5,550 bases of DNA from Desulfomonile tiedjei (GTDB taxonomy: Bacteria > Desulfobacterota > Desulfomonilia > Desulfomonilales > Desulfomonilaceae), in assembly GCA_020718965.1 (NCBI GenBank), contig DYRE01000156.1:1-5550 (forward strand). The letters are read 5' to 3'. Positions 1 through 4,576 of the stretch are shown one piece after another. The notes beneath the pieces were generated by a model, which was not told where the DNA came from, ran no database searches, and worked only from the letters and a program-made list of their open reading frames with translations. A program made the translations under genes and the position numbers. Every line of letters starts with the position of its first letter. The first letter of the stretch is position 1.

Positions 1-33
1 ATCTTCGATTTCACCGCATACTGGACATTTCAT
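1..33 (-). CDS. Zinc-ribbon or rubredoxin-like small protein, N-terminus only (partial)
   Basis: Eleven codons read from an ATG at 33 back to the window edge, giving MKCPVCGEIED. The CxxC pair at residues 3 and 6 followed by glycine is typical of a zinc ribbon, a rubredoxin knuckle or the start of a small Cys4 metal-binding protein. Upstream on the minus strand, an AGGCGG-like purine stretch lies about 7 nt before the ATG (around 38-44) and could serve as the ribosome-binding site. The gene is transcribed away from the NusG-II/Gx operon, so 34-294 is a divergent regulatory region. Too little is visible to separate rubredoxin, a FmdB-type regulator or a generic zinc-ribbon protein. That a gene starts here is likely; its identity is open. 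Confidence 0.55.
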   Translation of the reverse strand, partial: MKCPVCGEIED

Positions 34-78
34 TTTAGGCCGCCTGTAGCAGAAAATTGCCGCGAGAATCCAATTGAA

Positions 79-92
79 CAATATCTATATTG
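79..92. repeat. Short inverted repeat CAATAT-ct-ATATTG in the divergent intergenic region
   Basis: Perfect 6-bp arms (79-84 and 87-92) are separated by 2 nt. The element lies 46 nt upstream of the minus-strand gene start at 33 and about 200 nt upstream of the plus-strand TTG start. It could be a regulator half-site pair for the minus-strand gene, but AT-rich DNA gives such palindromes by chance fairly often. Confidence 0.25.
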
Positions 93-135
93 AAGTTTAG
101 TATGGTGCAAGATAAAATTAATTAAAGGTTTGAGT

Positions 136-165
136 TTGAAAACTTTACTATCGGATATTTAAAAT
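136..165 (+). promoter_or_regulatory. Candidate sigma70-type promoter for the NusG-II/Gx operon
   Basis: TTGAAA at 136-141 matches the -35 consensus at five of six positions. TAAAAT at 160-165 matches the -10 consensus at five of six. The spacer is 18 nt, 1 nt above optimum. Transcription would start near 172, giving a leader of about 120 nt before the TTG at 295. The leader holds a weak hairpin (185-202, CCGA pairing with TCGG around an imperfect middle) and a 10-bp palindrome TCACCGGTGA (203-212). It has no recognisable riboswitch core; I looked specifically for an FMN (RFN) element because of the downstream genes. Confidence 0.45.
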
Positions 166-171
166 AATATC
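154..171. promoter_or_regulatory. Inverted repeat centred on the candidate -10 box (possible operator)
   Basis: GATATT (154-159) and AATATC (166-171) are perfect 6-bp inverted arms. The 6 nt between them is exactly the TAAAAT proposed as the -10 element of the operon promoter. A dimeric repressor binding here would block RNA polymerase. The arms do not match a Fur, FNR or Rex consensus well enough to name a regulator. The AT richness of the region tempers confidence. Confidence 0.3.
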
Positions 172-283
172 AGTTAAGTGAGGCCCGAAAATTATTTCTC
201 GGTCACCGGTGAAAATATGTATTGCCGATGCTACAGATTCACGCATTGAAGAAAGTTGCCCTGAAATGTTTAAAATTAACAGC

Positions 284-288
284 GGAAG
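284..288 (+). promoter_or_regulatory. Ribosome-binding site supporting the TTG start at 295
   Basis: GGAAG lies 6 nt upstream of TTG 295. The reading frame is closed by a TAA at 277-279 with no ATG or GTG in between. The TTG is therefore the only start that retains the conserved N-terminal basic residues and membrane segment. Confidence 0.5.
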
Positions 289-294
289 CCAGCC

Positions 295-672
295 TTGTTC
301 AAATATTTTAAACTAGCAGATTTATTACTAATTTGCTCTCTAGGACTTCTGTCCATATTTCTGTCCATATTTCTCCCCCAAAGATTCCTTTCAAAAGGGG
401 ACATGGTCCTTATCGAGTGTAGAAACAAACTCGTGGGAAGATATTCCTTGAATCAGGACCGCATCATCACGGTAGTTGGCCCACTCGGGGAAACCAAGGT
501 GCGAATAAAGGGTGGTTGCGTGGCTATAATAAGTTCTCCTTGTCCCAACCATTATTGCGTTAACATGGGGGAATCCCACACGTCAGGTACCGCGCTTGTA
601 TGTGTGCCGAATGAAATAATAGTGCGCGTGGCCGGTGATGAATCTAAAGAACTGGATGCAATAAGCAAATGA
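295..672 (+). CDS. NusG domain II-containing membrane-anchored protein
   Basis: A 125-aa protein of the NusG_II (PF07009-type) family, which despite its name is not the transcription factor NusG. Residues 1-8 are short and basic, 9-28 form one hydrophobic membrane anchor, and about 35-112 make a small beta-rich domain outside the membrane. The family signature is clear: CPNHYC at 83-88, then CVPN with Cys103, close to the usual CPxxxC...CLPN pattern. C14, C42 and C75 are additional cysteines. Length is normal for the family. The start is TTG, preceded by GGAAG. The stop overlaps the ATG of the next gene (ATGA), implying translational coupling. Family members recur beside Gx transporters and flavin or electron-transfer genes. 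The biochemical role is not established; a periplasmic or extracytoplasmic partner of the neighbouring membrane protein is an inference. The anchor contains an in-frame tandem duplication (347-374). Confidence 0.85.
   Translation: MFKYFKLADLLLICSLGLLSIFLSIFLPQRFLSKGDMVLIECRNKLVGRYSLNQDRIITVVGPLGETKVRIKGGCVAIISSPCPNHYCVNMGESHTSGTALVCVPNEIIVRVAGDESKELDAISK
347..374 (+). repeat. 12-bp tandem duplication inside the membrane anchor of the NusG-II protein
   Basis: The unit CTGTCCATATTT occurs twice in perfect tandem (349-360 and 361-372). Matching flanks extend the repeat tract to 28 nt. Being a multiple of three it stays in frame and encodes LSIF-LSIF at residues 19-26, about one helical turn of extra transmembrane helix. 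It looks like a replication-slippage duplication. Confidence 0.85.
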
Positions 673-1184
673 CGGTAACGGAGAGAACCAGGAAACTGTC
701 CCGACTGGGTTTACTGTTAGCGCTTGCAACTGCCATCCATTCTTTGGAGTCATTGATTCCATTTTCAATTGGCTGGTTCCGGTTCGGGTTCGCAAACATA
801 ATTGGACTGGCGACACTGTATGTGTTTGGATTCCGAGACGCTTTCCTGCTTACAGCGGGAAGAATACTCCTGGGCGGTCTCATTTCTGGACAGTTTGGAT
901 CGCCGGGTTTTTTGCTTGCCGTCGCAGGTGGGATGAGTTCAATTATCACTATGGGATTAGCCCGTCAGTGGGCTGACAAATTCTTTAGTGAAATAGGAGT
1001 GAGTGTAATAGGGGCAGTGACTCACAATTTAGCTCAACTCCTAGTTGCGTACGCTCTGTTGGTGAAGAATGATAGTATTCTACTTCTGGCTCCAGTTATG
1101 ATTCTCACTGCGATTGGAACTGGCGTGGTTAATGGGATAGCCACAAAATTTCTGATTACCAGAATGCGATCATCCAGATTTTGA
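669..1184 (+). CDS. Gx transporter family membrane protein (heptaprenyl diphosphate synthase component I-like)
   Basis: A 171-aa polytopic membrane protein of the Hpre_diP_synt_I / Gx transporter family (PF07456-type), related in fold to ECF-transporter S components such as BioY. Hydrophobic segments lie at about 11-31, 40-58, 60-75, 80-98, 109-131 and 136-158. Family landmarks are FGFANIIGLATLY (39-51), RILLGG (65-70) followed by SPGFLLAVAGG (78-88), and the GAVTHNLAQLLVA stretch (115-127) with the characteristic HN. Length is normal. The ATG overlaps the upstream stop as ATGA, so the pair is translated together. Some members were annotated as the small subunit of heptaprenyl diphosphate synthase; no large prenyltransferase subunit is visible here, and a substrate-binding or transport role is at least as likely. 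No T-tract terminator follows; the gene ends 86 nt from the convergent radical SAM stop. Confidence 0.85.
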   Translation: MTVTERTRKLSRLGLLLALATAIHSLESLIPFSIGWFRFGFANIIGLATLYVFGFRDAFLLTAGRILLGGLISGQFGSPGFLLAVAGGMSSIITMGLARQWADKFFSEIGVSVIGAVTHNLAQLLVAYALLVKNDSILLLAPVMILTAIGTGVVNGIATKFLITRMRSSRF

Positions 1185-1270
1185 GTTCAACGCTTTTTCT
1201 AGGATGCTCGAAATCCTGTTGGAATCGCAAAAACCACGTTACAGTTCTGAAGTGGACGATGCCTCAATGC
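1185..1270. other. Convergent intergenic gap without a clear terminator
   Basis: Eighty-six bases separate two convergent stop codons. The best structure is AGGAT (1201-1205) pairing with ATCCT (1213-1217) around a 7-nt loop. The stem is only 5 bp and has no T-run on the proper side for either strand: five Ts lie upstream on plus, and AGAAAAAG follows on minus. Termination may be Rho-dependent or the transcripts may overlap. Confidence 0.3.
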
Positions 1271-2482
1271 TTAGTATCCCATCAATCCGCAACATCGGGA
1301 ACAAACGGGCATCAAACCTTTAGAAGATAGGCTCTTTCGGAATTCCTTGTATTTATCTGAATTCCACAATTCAGTGATTGTATGTTCCTTGACGTTTCCT
1401 ACGACATAGTCGTGATAATCGCGGCAAGGGGACATGTCTCCGTTGGAATTAATCTCCACCGCGCTGAAGATCGACAGGCATTTATCAAAACCAAATCGGC
1501 GACTGTGATCGGTGTAATAGGATTCCAAATCCTCTGGCTCAACTAATGGGGGCATAATTATAACGGCCGGGCCTGATAAATTCTTTGCCAGCTCATTCAA
1601 TCGTTTGAGTTGTTTGGAAAGCGCTGCGATATCAGGTGGTCTCCAGTTCCCAATCCATCCGTAGTGTTTCTGAGGCTTGAATCCAAATCTTGCTTCGAAA
1701 TCTCTGGTGTGCTTCTCTGCAGATTCTTCGTCTATCCACCAGGCTAGATAGAACACGCATACATCGACTCTATCCTTGAAAACCTCATATATATCAACCA
1801 GGCTCTGGTAGTTTACATTGTTGATGGTGGTAAGGGATGCTATGAGTGGCAACCTTTGTCCTTTTTCTTTCCTCATTTCTGTCAATGTATCGATGGCTTT
1901 GCTGATGGTCCGGAAATTGTTTACAGAGGGAGCGGCCCCCGGACGGCTTTTGTTATGGGTGGTTTCGTCTGGACCGTCAACCGAAATCTGCACCACGAAC
2001 ATTGGCGCACTGACCAAACGATCGGCATGTTCATGCAGGCCTGTTCCATTTGTCGCTATACTTGGAGGCATACCTAAACGGGCAGCTTCTTCGATTATTT
2101 CAACCGAGCCCTTATATAGCATGGGCTCACCTCCCCAGAGATAAACTGAGGGAGAATGTCCGTGCTTATCAAGGTCCCGCAATAGGTAAATGTATCTTTC
2201 TGTAGAAACCTCGTGTTCTTTCAATTCCTTCAAAGAACATGAACGCAGAAATCCTCGGTCCCCCCATTGGCCACAGGTGTGGCATCGAAGGTTGCAATAA
2301 TCTGTAATCCTAATACTGCACTGTCTAATTTTGTTCGCCGATCCCTGGTCCGTTTTGTACGACAGGTTTCTGAGGAACTTATCAACCTGTATCATGGCCA
2401 CATTCTTGGCGTATTTCGGAATTTCCAACAACTTTGGGGCTGTTTTTATTATGGTTGAAATTGGTACCCAACTTTGACTCAT
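1271..2482 (-). CDS. Radical SAM protein with C-terminal SPASM/Twitch-type auxiliary cluster domain
   Basis: A 403-aa enzyme. After an N-terminal helical extension (about 1-50) comes the radical SAM core: CNLRCHTC gives the Cx3Cx2C ligands C63, C67 and C70 for the SAM-binding 4Fe-4S cluster. GGEP at 117-120 and SVDG at 167-170 are typical SAM-binding and barrel motifs. The C-terminal region (about 335-398) has C335, a Gx4C ending at C353, then C394 and C397. This is enough for one auxiliary Fe-S cluster (Twitch or short SPASM) but lacks the second CxxC set of full SPASM enzymes. C398 makes an unusual CC pair. SPASM relatives modify peptides, proteins or small molecules and mature enzymes. No short peptide gene or partner enzyme is adjacent, so the substrate is unknown. 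The start ATG follows a purine-rich GGGAGAGAG at 2492-2500, and the frame is closed by a TAA just upstream (2489-2491). It is probably monocistronic, 191 nt from the next minus-strand gene. Confidence 0.88.
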   Translation of the reverse strand: MSQSWVPISTIIKTAPKLLEIPKYAKNVAMIQVDKFLRNLSYKTDQGSANKIRQCSIRITDYCNLRCHTCGQWGDRGFLRSCSLKELKEHEVSTERYIYLLRDLDKHGHSPSVYLWGGEPMLYKGSVEIIEEAARLGMPPSIATNGTGLHEHADRLVSAPMFVVQISVDGPDETTHNKSRPGAAPSVNNFRTISKAIDTLTEMRKEKGQRLPLIASLTTINNVNYQSLVDIYEVFKDRVDVCVFYLAWWIDEESAEKHTRDFEARFGFKPQKHYGWIGNWRPPDIAALSKQLKRLNELAKNLSGPAVIIMPPLVEPEDLESYYTDHSRRFGFDKCLSIFSAVEINSNGDMSPCRDYHDYVVGNVKEHTITELWNSDKYKEFRKSLSSKGLMPVCSRCCGLMGY

Positions 2483-2516
2483 GCTAAATTACTCTCTCCC
2501 AAAAAAAGATTTTGTT

Positions 2517-2545
2517 ATTCTACACAATTTGTTTGACGGTTGGAA
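2517..2545 (-). promoter_or_regulatory. Weak candidate promoter for the radical SAM gene
   Basis: Reading the minus strand, TAGAAT (2522-2517) is one base from the -10 consensus, with TTCCAA (2545-2540) 17 nt upstream as a poor -35 (three of six). Transcription would start near 2510, about 28 nt before the ATG. A seven-T run (2501-2507) lies just upstream of the purine-rich ribosome-binding site. A nearby TTGACT (2561-2556) has no -10 at the right spacing. Confidence 0.25.
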
Positions 2546-2634
2546 GAATGCAACGAGTCAAGACTAAGCAGGCTGGATAAAAACGACTTGTAATGTTAAT
2601 ATGTTACCTGCAAAAGATTTTTTATGACTATTTG

Positions 2635-2650
2635 TGCGTGAATTCACACA
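2635..2650. repeat. Imperfect palindrome around GTGAATTCAC
   Basis: GTGAATTCAC (2638-2647) is a perfect 10-bp palindrome. It extends to 16 bp as TG-c-GTGAATTCAC-a-CA with one mismatched pair. It lies just downstream of the HD-GYP gene stop and about 150 nt upstream of the radical SAM start. It could be an operator or part of a 3' structure; neither is proven. Confidence 0.3.
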
Positions 2651-2666
2651 GGAACCCCGAAGTTCC
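2651..2666 (-). terminator. Possible weak terminator hairpin after the HD-GYP regulator gene
   Basis: On the minus strand GGAAC-ttcggg-GTTCC forms a 5-bp stem with a 6-nt loop, starting 7 nt after the stop codon. No uridine tract follows directly; T-rich DNA appears only further on. As an intrinsic terminator it is poor and could instead be a 3' stabilising hairpin. Confidence 0.3.
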
Positions 2667-2673
2667 CTGCAAT

Positions 2674-4266
2674 TCATGAAATCGGATGTGGTTGAGTCGA
2701 TTCAGATTTTTCAGTTACAGTATCGTTTGACGTCAAGTCTCCGACGCGTCGAAACTCATCCTGAGAATCGAGAAAAGCGTCAACTATTTCCGGATCAAAA
2801 TGTTTTCCACGGTCTTGTTCTATGATCCTGAGAGATTCTTCGTGGGAAAAACCATCCTTGTATCTTCTTTTAGACCTTAATGCGTCATATACATCACATA
2901 ACGCCACTATTCGTGCAGAGAGCGGAATCTCATTTTCACGCAGCCCGAATGGATAGCCGGAACCATCCCAATGCTCATGGTGGTAATATGCTACATCTGC
3001 GCCAACAGTTAAGTAGCTTTGAGATTCTCCGGTTTCTTTAGCCGCCTCATACAAAGCCTTGCCTCCCAGTAAAGTATGCTGGCGCATGATTTCCATTTCT
3101 TCGGTCCCATATTTTCCCGGTTTGAATAGAATTTCGTCTGATATGACAATTTTCCCGATATCATGCAAGACTGAGCATTGAACGAGATCTTCAACAAACT
3201 CTTCGGTCAAAAGGCGCCTATAGATGGGCCTTTTTCTCAGACTCTTACACAAAACTGCGCAATAATCCCTTATTCGCCCTAGATGACCGCCCGTTTCTCC
3301 ATCACGGGCTTCCGCAAGTTTTGCGAGGGCAAAAATAGAAGCCCCCTGGATTTTTCGTATTCTGGTGTATGACTCGAGCAATTGCTGATGAAGTCGGTAT
3401 TGCTCTGTCACGTCTTGCCCTAATCCAACCACTGCTTGCAATCGGCCCTTTCTGTCTAGCATGGGAGAAATGGCGAGCGAAAGGGTAATTTCTTTCTTGT
3501 CTTTGGAGATTTGTTTTATGATCTTTTGCGCGCTTCCCGATTTGCTTTCCAGAGCTTCTCGAAGGGTGTTTTGAACTGAATCTTCATTTAACGAAGGTGG
3601 ATATAGTCTGACTATGGACTGTCCGGTCATTTCATTTTCATCATAGCCAAATATGTTTTGGGCTCCGGAATTCCAGAATATCACCTTTCTGTCAAGGTCT
3701 GTGACCACAATAGAAACACCTCTCGAACTCTCCAGTATACCTTTTAAGAATTCATTGGTTTTGGCCAGTTCCTTGGTCCTGTTTTCGACCTGAATTTCAA
3801 GACGGTGAGTATATTCTCTTTCCAAAAGTTTGAGCCTGTAATGCTCCAAACCTTTCTGAACAGTGGAGACAAGTATTTCCGTGTTGATCGGTTTGAGCAG
3901 AAAATCGTAAGCCCCAAGCCTCAGTGCGTTTATTGCGGCCTCCATTTCACCAAAACCAGTTATAATGACGACTGGAATTATGTCATCCGCTTCTCTGATC
4001 AATTTGAGAAGTCCAATACCATCAAGGCCTGGCATCAATATGTCGGTAATGACAAGATTTGGGGCTTTCTCTGAGAAAAGCCGCCATGCTTGGTCACCAG
4101 ATTGAGCCATGATGACACTAAAACCGCTGAGGGAGAGTAGCTCTGAAAGGCTTTCCAAAGAAACAACATCATCGTCGGCAACCAAGATTGTCGGAGTTGT
4201 GACTCCATCATCTTTCAAAACTGGAGATTCAATAATAACGGAAGGATCGTTGACTGTGGAAACCAC
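2674..4266 (-). CDS. Response regulator with receiver, PAS and HD-GYP domains (putative cyclic-dinucleotide phosphodiesterase)
   Basis: A 530-aa cytoplasmic protein with no membrane segment. The receiver domain (about 26-140) has the acidic pocket D31-D33, phospho-acceptor D75 in TDILMPG, T103 and K125 in the KP motif. A charged helical linker (about 140-178) resembles a signalling coiled coil. A PAS domain follows (about 178-292, with FGYDENEMTG), then HD-GYP (about 305-505). The HD-GYP signature is complete: E324 and H328 in ETGGH, HDIGK at 368-372, H397, HHEHWDGSGYP at 429-439, and D458. This favours active hydrolysis of c-di-GMP or a related dinucleotide, switched by phosphorylation and by whatever the PAS domain senses. 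No cognate histidine kinase is adjacent. The start is GTG with GGGGA 6 nt upstream. The nearby ATG at 4279 is in another frame, and the frame is closed by TAG at 4288-4290. The tail after about 508 is polar and probably disordered. Confidence 0.9.
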   Translation of the reverse strand: MVSTVNDPSVIIESPVLKDDGVTTPTILVADDDVVSLESLSELLSLSGFSVIMAQSGDQAWRLFSEKAPNLVITDILMPGLDGIGLLKLIREADDIIPVVIITGFGEMEAAINALRLGAYDFLLKPINTEILVSTVQKGLEHYRLKLLEREYTHRLEIQVENRTKELAKTNEFLKGILESSRGVSIVVTDLDRKVIFWNSGAQNIFGYDENEMTGQSIVRLYPPSLNEDSVQNTLREALESKSGSAQKIIKQISKDKKEITLSLAISPMLDRKGRLQAVVGLGQDVTEQYRLHQQLLESYTRIRKIQGASIFALAKLAEARDGETGGHLGRIRDYCAVLCKSLRKRPIYRRLLTEEFVEDLVQCSVLHDIGKIVISDEILFKPGKYGTEEMEIMRQHTLLGGKALYEAAKETGESQSYLTVGADVAYYHHEHWDGSGYPFGLRENEIPLSARIVALCDVYDALRSKRRYKDGFSHEESLRIIEQDRGKHFDPEIVDAFLDSQDEFRRVGDLTSNDTVTEKSESTQPHPIS

Positions 4267-4319
4267 GAGTTGTCCCCATTGCGTTTGCTAAAGACTGACG
4301 GATGAGAATTATTCCCTCA

Positions 4320-4347
4320 ATTATAATGGTTCCTAATCTCCGTGCAA
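4320..4347 (-). promoter_or_regulatory. Candidate promoter for the HD-GYP regulator gene
   Basis: On the minus strand a perfect -10 TATAAT (4325-4320) is preceded at 16 nt by TTGCAC (4347-4342), which matches the -35 consensus at three positions. Transcription would start near 4312, leaving a leader of about 45 nt before the GTG. The -10 sits in an ATTATAAT palindrome and so also reads as TATAAT on the plus strand, where I saw no matching -35. Confidence 0.4.
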
Positions 4348-4415
4348 TGCGTTAGTTAATAGTCAAAAGGAGCATTAAGTCAAACAGAAACTCAATCAAA
4401 GCTTGGCTGGATCAG

Positions 4416-4444
4416 TTGACATACTTCTTCGGGCGCCTTAACTG
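4416..4444 (+). promoter_or_regulatory. Candidate upstream promoter for clpB
   Basis: A perfect -35 TTGACA (4416-4421) is followed after 17 nt by TAACTG (4439-4444), a poor -10. It would give a leader of about 125 nt. The strong -35 and weak -10 are what one would expect either of an activated promoter or of chance. Confidence 0.25.
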
Positions 4445-4514
4445 TGATCCATGCGGTTTTAGGTTATCGCTGATTTCTTAAACCAAATTGACCATTTTGT
4501 GCAAATCCAACTAA

Positions 4515-4542
4515 TTTTGAGTCTAATAATTTAATCTATAAA
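4515..4542 (+). promoter_or_regulatory. Candidate proximal promoter for clpB
   Basis: TATAAA at 4537-4542 is a good -10 (five of six) placed to start transcription near 4549, about 28 nt before the ATG. Its -35 is weak (TTTTGA at 4515-4520, spacer 16). Stress sigma-factor control cannot be read from these bases. Confidence 0.3.
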
Positions 4543-4562
4543 ATGGAAGAGTGACCCTGTTC

Positions 4563-4568
4563 GAGGAG
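4563..4568 (+). promoter_or_regulatory. Shine-Dalgarno site of clpB
   Basis: GAGGAG lies 8 nt upstream of ATG 4577. It favours that start over the in-frame ATG at 4583. The resulting N-terminus (MRMDKFT) aligns with the MRLDRLT start of well-known ClpB proteins. Confidence 0.75.
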
Positions 4569-4576
4569 ACCAGAAC

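Larger units (their letters stand above)
4267..4576. other. Divergent intergenic region between the HD-GYP regulator and clpB
   Basis: This 310-nt AT-rich stretch contains no credible ORF or RNA gene. It holds outward-facing promoter candidates for both neighbours (listed separately). No CIRCE element (TTAGCACTC-N9-GAGTGCTAA) and no sigma32-type CTTGAA...CCCCAT pair was found by eye, although the downstream gene is a heat-shock chaperone. A loose inverted match (AATGC at 4346-4350 and GCATT at 4372-4376) is too distant and short to mean much. Confidence 0.6.

Noticed and set aside
172..294. Possible riboswitch (FMN type considered) in the leader of the NusG-II/Gx operon
   Set aside because: The conserved RFN core sequences are absent. 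Only a weak imperfect hairpin (185-202) and a 10-bp palindrome (203-212) are present.
644..949. 101-aa minus-strand ORF opposite the NusG-II/Gx junction
   Set aside because: It lies antisense to two well-recognised family proteins, has a proline- and asparagine-rich composition with no recognisable motif, and lacks a plausible ribosome-binding context.
1201..1217. Bidirectional terminator between the convergent genes
   Set aside because: The stem is 5 bp with a 7-nt loop and no T-tract follows it on either strand.
1818..2144. 108-aa plus-strand ORF opposite the radical SAM gene
   Set aside because: It overlaps the radical SAM core on the other strand, including the GGEP and SVDG coding region, and shows no independent motif.
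2483..2673. Search for a RiPP precursor peptide next to the radical SAM gene
   Set aside because: The minus strand of this gap has no ATG, and its GTG or TTG frames close within about 14 codons. The 86-nt gap on the other side also lacks a peptide-sized ORF.
4456..4484. GGTTTTA...TAAACC inverted match upstream of clpB
   Set aside because: The stem is short, needs a bulge, has a loop of about 17 nt, and matches no known heat-shock regulatory element.
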